Origin: Hydrangea macrophylla
Lineage: Eukaryota > Streptophyta > Magnoliopsida > Cornales > Hydrangeaceae
DNA: 64,000 nucleotides
Assembly (NCBI GenBank): GCA_033977485.1
Contig: CM066988.1
Coordinates: 74,143,169-74,207,168 of the forward strand
Direction: 5' to 3'
Positions 32,163 through 43,755 of the stretch are shown piece after piece; the first letter of the stretch is position 1, and the number at the start of each line of letters is the position of its first letter. The notes below the pieces were generated by a model. That model was given only the letters and a program-made list of their open reading frames with translations. It ran no database searches and was not told the origin of the DNA. A program made the translations under genes and the position numbers.

Positions 32163-33150
32163 ATGGTTGGAAGATAAAGGAGGAACAAGAATTTGATTGA
32201 GGAAGCACCTGTGGCTTCTAATCCCACGGGAATGTTTGAAGCTTTTGTCAGGCGCTTGGAGAGAATTAGTAATACGAATGAAAATTGACGAGAACGTTAA
32301 ATTGGGTATAAGCTGCTAGAAAGATTCCGTGCACTAAGGCCTGAACAGTTTACGGGTACTGCAGAACCCTAGAAAGTTGAACAATGGTTAAGGCAAATAG
32401 ACCGTATGTTCGAAGTTGTTCAGTGTAGTGAAGTGGATAAGAAAAGGTTAGCTACCTTCTAATTAACCGATGTCGCCGCAGATTGGTGGGACTTGGTGAT
32501 ACCCACCATTGGAAACACAGCTGCTATGGGAATGATGTGGAGTGCATTTAAGGGGAGATTTTTGGAAAAGTATTTTTTGGCTACAGAGAGGCACATGAGG
32601 GAGAAGGAATTCATGGATTTGACTCAGGGAACTAAATCGGTGCAAGAGTACACCGCTCAGTTTGAGAGACTGTCGCGGTTTGTCCCTCATATGGTTGATA
32701 CTAAGGAAAAGGGGATCCGTAAGTATAACCAAGGGTTAACACCGCAGATTCGCCGCCTGACTCTCGGTCACCTAGATAAGTCTTTTGAAGGACTCTGCCG
32801 CTTGGCCACTGATTTAGAAGAAGATGCTCGAGTGAACCGAAAGAATTTGAATTCTGGCCACCTTAGAGGGTTAACTTTGGAAATAAGTCGCCAAACTATC
32901 GTACCCAAGGGCAAAAGAGGAACTTCGACGGAAGCAAGAAACCTCAGGCTATTACCTATCCGACTCAGTCCCGAGTTGGAGAAGGAAGTAGTGCTGGAAA
33001 ATGCTTTAACTGTGGCAACCCCGGTCATCTAGCTCGAGAGTGCAAGGCACCAAGGCGTGCTGCATAGCAAGGGATAATCTGCTACAACTGTTGTGAACCA
33101 GGTCATATCAGCAAGTTCTACACTGCTCCTAAGCAGGTGACTTATGGTCA
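32163..33150 (+). pseudogene. Element C gag
   Basis: Ty3/gypsy Gag of the Tekay/Del group. It begins about 32163 and soon meets stops (codon 5, then near 32286, 32370 and 32460). The capsid part reads VEQWLRQIDRMFEVVQCS, ADWWDLVIPT, FLEKYFLATERHMREKEFMD and VQEYTAQFERLSRFVPHMVD. A frameshift follows near 32850. The first zinc knuckle, CFNCGNPGHLAREC at 33002..33043, is complete; the second, CYNCCEPGHISKFY, has lost its last cysteine (Tyr). It is related to the gag of element D (same DWWD, FLEKYF and QFERLSRF blocks). Confidence 0.85.
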
Positions 33151-33550
33151 ATAGGGTCAGACTCGCCTAAATACTGTTATTCCTGATGCCGCTGGATATG
33201 ATGGAACTATTTATGAAGAAGGAGATTATGGAGAAGGGCAGCCTGATCATCAAGTAGTGGAAGGTACATTAACCTTGTTTAACTCCCAAGTTAAAATTTT
33301 ATTTGATACGGGTGCTGCTCTTTCCTTTATATCTGTTAATATTATCCGAAGATTGGGTATTCTACCACACTGTTTAGAGAAAGCTTTGAGGGCTACCTTA
33401 CCTTTAGGAGCCGCAGTCAAGTTAGGACATGTGTGCAAGGATTGTCCATTGCGATTAGGAGATCGTGAAATCCCTACAAGGCTAATTGTCTTATTAATGA
33501 AGGAGTTTAACATAATCCTAGGTATAGATTGACTCGCTTAGAATCAAGAA
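33151..33550 (+). pseudogene. Element C protease
   Basis: Aspartic protease of the retropepsin type, which cuts the polyprotein. It continues in the frame of the zinc knuckles. The active site LFDTGAALSFIS (near 33302) keeps the DTG/A motif, unlike the proteases of the other elements in this window. The C-terminal FNIILGID is also present. A stop follows directly (near 33530). Confidence 0.8.
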
Positions 33551-35130
33551 AGTTTGGATTATGCGAGCAAGAGAATTACATTCTCCGACAACGAGAATCA
33601 ATCCTTTGATTTCCAATATAACCCTTCGGGAGATATGTTCCTCACTAGGTGTTTAGCCAGCATCGAAGTCGTCAGTACAGAGGTGATGGTGTTGTCTATA
33701 CCTGTAGTCAAGGACTTCGAGGAAGTATTTCAAGACATTTCTTATTTACCACCTGAGAGAAGTATAGAGTTCTATATGGAGCTTATACCATGTACCACAC
33801 CGATCACGAAAGTCCCCTACAGAATGGCCCCCGCTGAACTATCAGAGTTGAAGGAATAAGTTCGAGAGCTCAAGAATTTGGGTTTTGTACGTCTAAGTAC
33901 ATCGCCTTGGGGAGCACCAGTGTTATTCGTGAAGAAGAAAGACTAAACAATTTGATTGTGTATCGACTACAGAGAATTAAACGAGTAACTATCAAGAATA
34001 AGTATCCCTTGTCTAGGATTGACGATTTGTTTGATCAACTACAAGGAGCTACAACATTCTCCAAGATAGACCTACGGTCGGGATATCATCAGTTGAGGGT
34101 ACGGAAAGAAGATATACCTAAGACTGCTTTCAGAACTCGATGTGTCACGATGAATTTTTGGTGATGCCGTTTGGAATGAAGAATGCCCCGGCAGTGTTTA
34201 TGGATTTGATGAATAGAGTGTTTAAACCTTATTTGGATCAAATTGTCATCGTTTTTATGGATGATATCCTGATCTTTTCTAAGTCAAAAGAAGAACACGA
34301 ACAACATCTACGAATAGCAATGCAGATGCTCAAGGATCACCAACTGTATGCCAGATTCAGTAAGTGTGAGTTCTGGTTACAAGAAGTAAAATTTTTGGGA
34401 CACAAGGTGTCATCTCAGGGAATTTTAGTGGATTCATCCAAGACAGATGCTGTGTCAAATTAGGTTAGGCCGAGCAACCCTATGAAAGTTAGAATTTTCC
34501 TTAGACTCATAGGCTATTATCAGATATTTGTTGAGCGATTCTCTAAAATAACAGCACCATTGACTGGACTAATGAAGAAGGATTTAAAGTTTGAGTGGAT
34601 AGAGAAGCATGAACGCACTTTCTTGAGTTGAAAGAGAGACTCACTACGGCACCGGTACTAGCTATACCCAAGCCTGATGAAAAGTTCACTACCTTCAGTG
34701 ACGCGTCATATCAAGGATTGGGGTGTGTGCTTATGCAAGATGGCAGAGTTATAGCCTATGGAGTGAGATAGCTAAAACCAAATGAGTTGAACTACCCCAT
34801 TCATCATTTGGAATTGGTAGTAGTATTTTTTGCACTCAAAATTTGGAGACACTATCTCTATGGTGAGAAGTTTGATTTGTTCTCTGATCAAAAGAGTTTG
34901 AAATACTTGTTTACACAGAAAGAGTTGAACATGAGGCAACACAGATGGATGGAGCTGATTAAAGATTACGACTTCACGTTAGAATACCACCCTAGTAAAG
35001 CTAATGTGGTTGCTGATGCTTTGAGTTGGCAAACTCATGGGATAATTGCCTCCTTAATGGTTAGAGAATGGCAAGCATTGGAGACATTGGCCGAGTTCGA
35101 GGTGCAGAATACTGAGGATAGAGAAGGGTA
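33551..35130 (+). pseudogene. Element C reverse transcriptase and RNase H
   Basis: The RT begins with YLPPERSIEFYMELIP and [14 protein letters not shown], then [45 protein letters not shown] and the catalytic [10 protein letters not shown] (near 34255), followed by [14 protein letters not shown]. The RNase H part has [21 protein letters not shown] and [27 protein letters not shown]. There are at least three frameshifts (near 33945, 34140 and 34620) and several stops. The catalytic Asp pair of RT is present. Confidence 0.87.
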
Positions 35131-36399
35131 ACTTTTTGGATGTCTTATCCTACAACCTATTCTTATCGACCGCATTATGGAAGCACAGAAAGAAGATGAG
35201 AAGTTTCAGACATGGTTTATGAAGATGTCAGAGAAGGATCCGACATAATGGAAGGTGGGAAAGGATGGAGGATATAGATGCAGAGACAGATTATGTGTAC
35301 CAGATTGTAGAGATTTGAGAAATGATATTCTGGGAGAAGCGCATAAGTCAAGATATACAGTTCACCCAGGGGGAACAAAAATGTACAAGAATTTGAAGAG
35401 GAATTTCTGGTGGGAAGGTATGAAGTAGGACGTGGCTGAATTTGTATCTAAGTGTTTGGCGTGTCAACAAGTCAAAGCTGAACATCAGAGGCCTTCGGGA
35501 TTGTTGCAGCCGCTAACTATTCCAGGTTGGAAGTGGGAGCACACAAACATGGCTTTTGTAGTGGGATTGCCTCGATCTCAGCAAAATTATGATGCTATCT
35601 GGGTAATTGTTGATAGATTGACTAAGTCGGCACATTTCATCGCTTACAGTATGACATACCCAGTAGAAAAGATGAGCCAAATGAACATACAACAAGTTGT
35701 GCGACTTCACGGTGCATCTGTGTCAATTGAGTCAGATCGTGACGCACGTTTTACTTCTGGATTTTAGAAAAGTCTACAAGAAGCTATAGGAACCTCGCTC
35801 AAGATGAGTACTACTTTTCACCCTTAAACAGACGGGAAAACTGAGCGTGTTAACCAGATCATGGAGGATATGCTTAGGGCTTGTGTCATCGATTTTGAAG
35901 AATCTTGGGAGACACACTTGCCTTTGGTTGAATTTGACTATAACAATAGTTGTCACACGAGTATTGGGATGGCTCCGTTGGAAGCATTGTACGGGCTACC
36001 ATGGCATTCTCCATTATGTTGGGTAGAAGTTGGAGACACAAAGTTTTTGGGGCCAGATTTGGTTAGAGAAACCAACGAAAAGATTTTCTTGGTCAAGGAG
36101 GGGATGAAAACTGCTCATAACAGGTATAAGAGTTATGCTGATCACTGTTAAAAAGATTTAGAATTCAATGTTGGAGACCACGTGCTTCTTAAGGTTTCAC
36201 CGACCTGAAGAGTAGTACATTTTGGTCTCAAAAGAGGAAAGCTAGCCCCGCGTTTTATTAGACCTTTCGAGATTTTGGAGCGTGTTAGTAAAGTGGCTTA
36301 TCGACTCGCACTACCACCAAAGATGTCTGGGGTTCACAATGTGTTTCACGTTAGTATGTTGAGGAATACATACGGGATCCCTCACATGTGGTTAGTTTT
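35131..36399 (+). pseudogene. Element C integrase
   Basis: Zinc-binding part HKSRYTVHPGG..CLACQQVK (35340..35480); core with WEHTNMAFVVGLP, where the first catalytic Asp is Ala, SIESDRDARFTSGF with the second Asp kept, and TDGKTERVNQ with the Glu kept. Stops at about 35427, 35765, 35826 and 36149. The C-terminal part has LAPRFIRPFEILERVSKVAY and SGVHNVFHVSML. Integration activity is ruled out by the missing Asp and the stops. Confidence 0.87.
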
Positions 36400-36594
36400 G
36401 ACGATATTGAGATGAGTCATAACGTTTCCTATAAGGAGAGGCCCGTGAGAATTTTAGATCACAGTATCACAAAGTTAAGAAATAAAGACATTCTGTTGGT
36501 GAAGGTTCAATGGAATCACCATGACGAGAATGAAGCCTCGTGGGAAGTTGAAGCTTAATTGAGGAAGAAGTACCCGGAGTTGTTTCAGGACTAG
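36400..36594 (+). pseudogene. Element C chromodomain
   Basis: C-terminal module of integrase, reading ERPVRILDHSITKLRNKDIL-like residues, then LVKVQWNHHDENEASWEVEA, a stop, and LRKKYPELFQD. The W.....EA.WE core is that of plant chromoviral chromodomains, which bind chromatin marks and guide insertion. It is in a frame different from the preceding long ORF. One in-frame stop. Confidence 0.78.
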
Positions 36595-36623
36595 TTAGTC
36601 TTGATTTCGGGGACAAAATCCTA

Positions 36624-36639
36624 TTTAAGGAAGGAAGGT
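36624..36639 (+). other. Element C polypurine tract
   Basis: TTTAAGGAAGGAAGGT just before the 3' LTR, preceded by TTTCGGGGACAAAATCCTA, the usual block in plant gypsy elements. Confidence 0.8.
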
Positions 36640-39408
36640 TGCAACAACCTGCATTTCATGTAATTTTAATTTGCATTTGCCATACTTAAATTCCCTTTGT
36701 ATTTCCATATTTAATCTATATTGCTGATTTCATTCTAATTTACAATCCTCATGTGCTAAATCTTAACTCTTGTTTTAATTGCTATTGAAATTCTTTTGGG
36801 GTCAAACTGCAGTTTTATGATTTAAGTAATGTCTGCGTTGAATTTCAAATTTGTATTTTGGTGAAAATAATTTCTCGACTTAAACTGTATTTTTATAAAA
36901 CCAGAAAATCATTTCTTAAGCTAAAATGAATTTTCTGTATTTTTGTGGTGATCACCGCGCCTTGAAAATACCAGTTTATGTTCAAAACTGTCTGTGTCAC
37001 GTTAAACTTCCATAGATTTTGGAATTGACGTAAAGTTAGAAGTGACTTGTGCTTTATTTCCATTTATGTCAACTCATCATTGGATATGACTTGTTTGGGA
37101 ATGCTTGTAGTGTATGTGTTGTTTTGTGCCTTAAGCTCCTTTCTCCCAAACACTTGACTCTTGACCCCTACATATCTAACTTGGCCTTTGGTGAACTGTT
37201 GAGGTAATACATCTATGTATATATGCGTATATATGAGTTGTAATTGTGTATTCATATAATTAAATTAGAAATGGAATTTGCTGAGTATAGGTTAATGAAC
37301 TTGGTGGCAAAGTTTGCCAAAATATCTATAAGACTCCCTCACGTACACTCTCACATTCACTACTTAGCTATAATTGAAATTAGAGAGAGAGAGAATTCAG
37401 AGAAAGAAATTTGCAGAAAATATTATAGAGGGAGAAGAATTCATCTCCATAGCTTGAGAACTTGAAGCTTCAATTGAGTTCCTTCTATTGCTAATCTTTC
37501 TCAACAAACACACACCTTCTATCACAGTGAATTTCCAACTCACTTGATATGTAATTCCATAGTTCAATTACTATTTATATGCTTGATTTAAGAATCACCA
37601 TTGTTGATTTCACGTATGAACACCATAGCTTGAAGACATTGATTTTTCAACCTTAGCCAAAATCTTTTTTTAGAGATAAAAATGAAAGATTATACAACAT
37701 AGTTGCTGTATTTAAAGTTTTAGAGCTTAGTTTGTTCATAGGAGAAAGTATATTAAAATTGAAGTTTTTACCTCTTTTAGTTTTTCGTAAAATTCGTGAA
37801 CTACGTTTGGATTCATGTAAAATTGATTATGGATTCATAATCCTTGTGAAAAACCGAAGAGATTCATATATTACATGTCCTATAAATGTTCGGATTTGAA
37901 AATGGGTCAAAAAGACCCTTAAATTCTGAAACAGGGTAAGTTTTGCGAAGAAGAAGAAGCCTTAGCTTCTCCTCGCGATAGCACGAGTGGCTCGCGTGCG
38001 CAAGGTGTATGTTTCAAGGCAGAAAAAAAAGTTTTAAAAAGAGAAATGAAAACTTGGCAGGTTGCGTGAGCGACCCCTTGCGCTAGCGGCCTGCGCATGC
38101 GACTCGTGCGCGCAACCTAGCAGTTTTAAGCTTTTGTCTATTTTCTATTAAGGAACTATCTAGATCAACTTTTAAAGGCTGTTAAGGTCCAATTTGGGAA
38201 TTTTACTAAATCAGAATACTGTTTACTATTTGGATTATTAAAGTGATAAACTACGACTTAATTTTTCCTTGTACGCACATTGTTCTTATACTTTTAAGGA
38301 TCTACACTTCGGTACAAAAACATATGGCATATATGTGGGGTCCAGTGTACATGCGTGTGCATTTTTGGTCAGTGTGTAAAGAGTATTTGGTTGAGATTGT
38401 ATTGTAGACACTCCTTGGTAATTGTGTACCAAAGTGTGATGTGTTGAGATTGCGGCGAGAGTATCTTTGAAATGCGACAGTGGCAAAACTGGACACTCCC
38501 TGGCGCCCATGGTAGCGCTAAAGTGTGTGACGTCGAACTTGGAAATTCTCTGGCACCCATGGTAGTGCTATAGTGTGGCCTACGGACACTCCCTGGTACC
38601 CAAGTCTGGATACTGTGTGAGGTTTCTCCGGTATTTGCGAGGCAGATTAGGTACTAAAGTGTGAGGCATTGGACACTCCTTGGTACCTCGTACTAAAGTA
38701 TGAGGCAAACTGGACACTCCCTAGTACCCCGTTACTAAAGTGTGGTCATCTTAGTATTTCAAAGATACTGGTGTGAGAGAGTGGGTTATGTGTTTGTCGA
38801 GAGCAAAGAGTCGGTAAGATGAGTTGGTGCATTGTTTTCATACACGGTCACATGTAACATGAAAGAAAGATTTACTAATATTATTTTTGTTAGTTCATCA
38901 TGCAGACTCACTTCTATGATATTAAGCTGTTGAAAAATAGAAAATGGGAAATAGTAAATGAGTATGTTTAACATTGGAGCATATGTTTATAATACTCACC
39001 AGCTTCTCGAAGCTGACGGCGTTGATGAGTCCTGAACATTTGTGTCTAGGCTTTCAGGTTATAATCAGGAGGGACCTTATGACTACGCTAATTGAGAAAG
39101 GCTGCTTATGAAGAGAAACTGTTTATCATTATCTTATGTTTTAAGTTATGAACTGGATTTGTATTAAGGATGATTGTAATAGATGATAGATATTATTTAT
39201 TTCAAGGCGGTCTGTGCCTTTATGTGATCCCGTGCTGTAATATTTACTAAGTTAGAAAAGTTTTGTAAGCCTTGATTGCTCTACTCTGATTTATGTTTTT
39301 GTGTTGTTCGATGCTTGGGACGGATTCGATCCTTCAAACCGTCACGACCTACGGGTCCATAAAGAAAATTAAATACTTTCCATATTTATGCTACGTCGGG
39401 GCATGACA
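36640..39408 (+). repeat. Element C 3' LTR
   Basis: 2769 bp, begins TGCAACAACC and ends GGCATGACA. It has the same arrays as the 5' LTR: CG-rich words 37972..38122 and GGACACTCC units 38405..38750. It lacks the GA expansion. Confidence 0.87.
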
Positions 39409-39646
39409 GAAGCCAAGGATAGCACATAACTCCTCAAACAGGGGGCATATCTTCAGGCCATTAAAATTAAAGACATGATTTACCGGGTCCCAGTAGGCAA
39501 TAGCAGCACTCATAAACTCAGCATTCAAGGCCATTTGACGAAGAGAAAAAAAGCTCGGTCAAGCCATAGCTGAAAAGGTTGATCTGTTCCACGCCATCTG
39601 TGATGTTCAGTCAAGCCGTGAGTTTAGCAGGGTCGTATAATGCCAT
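39409..39646 (-). pseudogene. aORF-b, copy 2, 5' fragment
   Basis: Starts at ATG 39644..39646 on the minus strand (MALYDPAKLTA) and reads to AAIAYWDPVNHVFNFNGLKI and CPLFEELCAILGF before the GAAGC target duplication at 39409..39413. TGA follows codon 11, where copy 1 has TAG. The FW/YWDP and LCPLFEEL pattern resembles the N-terminal part of antisense proteins of other Tat elements. Confidence 0.58.
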
Positions 39647-40015
39647 ATTTTCTGTCGCAGCTCTAGAAAAAAAATCAAAATTTCGACAACACCTCCCCAT
39701 GTCACGGACTATCCCACCTGCAAGGCAAACACACTCACTATCACAAGGCTGATCATCACAGTAGCATCAATAAATCACAGAATTACAGTGCACATATATC
39801 GTCACATGATCACCAACTAAAACAAGCACACAATCGCGTCTTCAAACCAGAAGATATCCGGCCTAAGAGGCAAAATATCATAATACTCTATCAAAAGTGA
39901 CAAATCATCCTACACATTATCCATCATTCACTAGTACAACCCAATCAAAAACATGAAGTGGAGACAAAAACAAAAGTCCCTGCTTAGGAGGCCTCAGTCC
40001 TCCTCTTCTTCATCC

Positions 40016-42139
40016 TCAGTCTGGCCACCTGGAGTATACGTCGGTGATGGCCCTTGGCCTGGTTCTCGATGAGCTAGCACCGCCCCCACAACACTGCACA
40101 CACAAATAAATGCAATCAGTCGGGATGCAACAAAAGTACAAAAACAAAGTCAAGTCAGAAACTTACCAAGGACGCCATCTGACTTATGGTAAATTGCCGC
40201 ATATCATCCATCTGTCAAGGGTAAAATCTAGGATTAGAACCTCATAACCTTAAGAAGCACAAAAATAGAGACATACCATGTGGTCTTGCGTAAGGAGCAA
40301 AGACCGTAAGCTAGCCGCCAAAGCATGACCCTCCTCGGCATAACTCCAAGGGATGTTGAGGACGCCCACTAGCTGTGTGGGGTACCCGCACGTGACTCGT
40401 GGCACCTCCATGACCTGTGGAGAGCTATTAGTACCCAAAACATTGATGGCCCAATTCCAAGGAGGGATAGGATCAGGAGCTGGAAGAGCCTATCTCCTAT
40501 ACATCTCGCGAAGCTGTAGGCACAAAACAAATTAGGAAAAGATGAGTCCAAAAAACAAAAAACATAAGTGACGAACAGAGACAAGAACGTAAAAGAAACT
40601 CACATCCAAGAGTGTGAAGTTAGGCATCAGGAAGCAGCCACGGTAAGTCTCACAACTAGACTCAGAGCGGAAATGATCCCAAGCATTAGTACTGGCTAAA
40701 GCTGCCGATAAAACAGAACTAGAAAGGTCGTCAGCATCCATCACGGGAGGAGTATGAGGAACGCGGTACCTCGGACCACCGACCACCTGCCGAGAGACCC
40801 GCTCGCCAAGATACCACTGCATACATTCAGTACTCTCCATCAAAAGTCGACAAGAAGCAAGACGCCTGACTGCCTGTATCTCCTCTAGGGCAGCATAGGA
40901 AACATGCTCCTAAGGTGTCCAATCAACACTAGCAACCGTCAGCTTGGATAATAAATTCCTCAGAAGGACAATCCGATAAGCCCCGCTCTTGACCCCAACA
41001 ATATCTCTCCTCCATCTCAAACCCCAAGGGAACAAAGGCACAGGAGTCATGTCATCCTCATTCTCACCCGACTCATCGACAGGGATAGGAGCCAACATCT
41101 TCAGGTACTCGAATCTCTAGAGCTGTGCAAAAAAAGTGAAAGTTAAAAACAACAAAAGCAAGAAAGGGCCAAAAAGAAAGGCAAAAGTCATAGATCATAC
41201 CTCCCAAGCTCGCCAGAACCCTCTAGTGGATTTAATGCCGCCACAGGAAACCTCACCCATGAGCTTATAAAGGTGGGCCAGGGTAGCACCGCCCCAGTTG
41301 TAAGATGGAATCTCGCCGATAGTCGCTAAGCAAGTAAGGAGCCGCAGGCTCACCCGGTCATTCTGTGTCGCAAAAATAGAACAACTGAGAATATGTAGGA
41401 GAAAGGCCCGTAGCAACCGCTGGTCATTGACAGTGTGTCCTCCCCTTCCATAAGCCCGATAAAGCCAATTGCAGGGGAACCGATGCAGGAGGGACAGCCC
41501 CGATCAACATCTCAACAGCTTCGGGATCGATCTTATAAGAATAATCCAGGATTAGGTGCTTCCCGCCAACTCTAAAGCCGGTAATCATAGAAAAGTCAAA
41601 GGGCGTCATCGTCATTTCACCAAATAGCAGATGGAAACTATTTGTTGTGTCCCACCATCTCTCCGCTAGAGCATAGAAGTGGGCCAAGTCATTGGTATTC
41701 TTTGAAACTAGGAAGACAAAGCCGCCAAATCCGACATCGTCTACCATTTGTTTAACAGTAGGCAAAAGTTGAGTATACCACAGAAAGGTGTGAGAAAGAC
41801 TACCGTTGCCCTTCAAGGTCACCTCCGGCATCTGCACATATCAAAAATAGCAAAAATAAGCATAAAGTCACTATTCACGACTCGAAGTCCAACTTCAAAA
41901 AATCAACAAATGAGCACAAAACGAGCTTCCAAAACTCCCTAGGTACACACTACGGTTCACAAAACTAGCACAATGCACATTAATTGTCCTGAACTACCAA
42001 AAGTTTCACATACCTGACTCACGAGAGTCGCGGCTGAAAGGTGACATTGAGGGTCATGCAAAATCAACTCCGGGGGTTGGCTCTCGACCGTTAGCCGTTA
42101 CTTGGCCTTCTTAGAGAGCTACCTCAAGCTTGAAGCCAT
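40016..42139 (-). pseudogene. aORF-a (plant-mobile-domain-like), copy 2, uninterrupted, 6 coding exons
   Basis: Whole antisense gene without an insertion. Exon 1 42014..42139, exon 2 41201..41831, exon 3 40604..41116, exon 4 40277..40513, exon 5 40167..40211, exon 6 40016..40093. Introns are 182, 84, 90, 65 and 73 bp, all GT-AG, at the same codon positions as in copy 1. Exon 2 has the PMD pattern (ERWWDTTNSFHLLFGEMTM, MITGFRVGGKHL, LLTCLATIGEIPSYNWGG). Exon 3 encodes TECMQWYLGERVSRQVVGG and TPPVMDADDLSS. Defects: two stops in exon 1, an 11-bp loss in exon 2, a TAG in place of the Trp-Glu segment in exon 3, and a 20-bp loss in exon 6. The ancestral product would be about 560 residues. It is the best template for the gene structure. 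Confidence 0.75.
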
Positions 42140-43755
42140 GGATCTACAAAGAAATGGAAGTTAAAACTGAACTTTCTTCTTGAAAATTAGAGAAAACTAA
42201 AACACCAATCAAATTTCTAATCGTGGGGAAAGATTACTCACCTGAGCATGCACAAGTTGCGTTTTGATGGATTTTAGCTCCAAAAACACCCCAAAATGGC
42301 TAAAAATGAGCATTTAGAGCTCAAAAACCCAAGATATACAAACATGGAGTCTAGCCACCCGGTGCCACCACGGTACTACTCCCCGTGGGCCCCATTTTGC
42401 TCTATTTTAGCCCGTTTTGGCCTTTTTCAGCCCGTTTCTGGCCACGATTAGCCCAGTGGCCCATTTCAGTCAAGATTTACAAGGTTCTACCCTCAGTGAT
42501 CAGAATGTTATCAGGGCTACCCCCAGCAGGCAAAGATTATAAAAGATCGGCTCCCGAGGGTCCAGATTAGTCTTTTCAGATCAACCGTCGCAAATTTTGA
42601 TCAACCATGAGAGTTTTACTAACGGATCCTGGTTCTCGGTCAAAATATTAAGGAAAACAGTAAGGAGAGATTCTCAGAGCCAAATGCCATAACCGACTCT
42701 TTTAGATTGAGCGTCGCAAGATTTGATCAACCGTGATAGATTCAGAGATGGGTCCTGGTTCTTGGTCAGCAAGATTCGATCAACCATGAGAGTTTCAGAG
42801 ATAGCTCCTGGTTCTCGGTCGACAGTTAAAAAAGGATTCTCAGAGAGTCCTCTACCACCCCTAGTAGAAGAGAACATGGAACGGTGGCTTTTATCGGCTT
42901 TCTGGATTGGACAAGGGTCAGTCATAGATTAAAATGTTATCAACAGTCTAGAGATCCTGGCTTCCAGGGCAAGCATCTCCTAGTTACAACCGGATTACTC
43001 TATGATGACCAAAACTCCGTGTCTATTGGTTATTGCCATAACTTGTCATTTGTTAGTCGCCATGAGCTTCCTCACTCACCAACTATAGTTTGTTTTCTCA
43101 CTTGTCAGCTATCACAAAAACTTTCTCCTATTGGTTATCTTGAACGTCGCTTGGTATCCAGAACTTCCGTGTCCATCAGTTACCTTTAGTTGCCATCTTC
43201 AAGGACCTCACATCCGATTCTACCCACAAAGCGCACTTCTCAAAGCTTAAAAAGTTTGCCCCGTGCACAGAGTCTTCAAACACTTTGATATCTTTATCAG
43301 AAACGACCACTGTATAAGAGTCAGATAAACTTTAACACAACATAAGTCCACTCGGAGTGGCATATACCCCACAGTACCAGCTCATGCTAGGATCATCAGC
43401 ACCATAAAAACCATACATAAAACTAATTAAGGATGGAAAATACACCATAGCCATGATAGAATCACAACAGAACTAAGTACACAGTTCATATCACATCCAT
43501 GCATTGCATATCATCCTCATAGCATAGCATCCGCCTGTCTTGCATGTGTGATTTGTTCTTTTGTGTGTGATTCCACTTGGGATTCGCAGGTAGCTCATGT
43601 AGAGCACGACAAGCACTGGCCTCAGCATCATCCTTGCATCTTTTGCTATGTTTTAATCCTAAATCTATAACCTCCAAAAGTCCTATCTCTTCAGAGCTTC
43701 GGCACTCGCTTGTGACATGCGTTGCCTCGCAAGTTCATGCCAAAGAGGGACAAAC
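42140..43755 (+). other. Antisense 5' flank, 3' UTR repeats and PPT, Tat copy 2
   Basis: Contains the 5' UTR intron of aORF-a (42144..42241), a TATAT-like motif at about 42335, the palindromic word GGTGCCACCACGGTACT (42361..42377), three degenerate GATCAACC..GAGAG units (42597..42830; copy 1 has five), a relic of the 100-bp repeat near 43566..43595, and the purine tract CAAAGAGGGACAAAC (43741..43755), which is the PPT for LTR3. No gene. Confidence 0.65.

Larger units (their letters stand above)
28141..39408 (+). mobile_element. Element C: full-length chromovirus (Tekay/Del type), TSD GAAGC
   Basis: 11.3-kb element with LTRs 28141..31025 and 36640..39408, GAAGC at 28136..28140 and 39409..39413, tRNA-iMet PBS, extra 5' ORF, gag, PR, RT, RNase H, integrase and a chromodomain at the integrase C-terminus, then a PPT. 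This gene order and the chromodomain mark a chromovirus. The first LTR base is A, not T, in the left copy. The LTRs differ clearly (about ten changes in the first 120 bp, fewer later), so it is older than element D and the Athila-like element. All frames are broken. Confidence 0.9.

Noticed and set aside
41748..41942. Plus-strand 64-codon ORF
   Set aside because: Shadow of exon 2 and intron 1 of aORF-a in copy 2.
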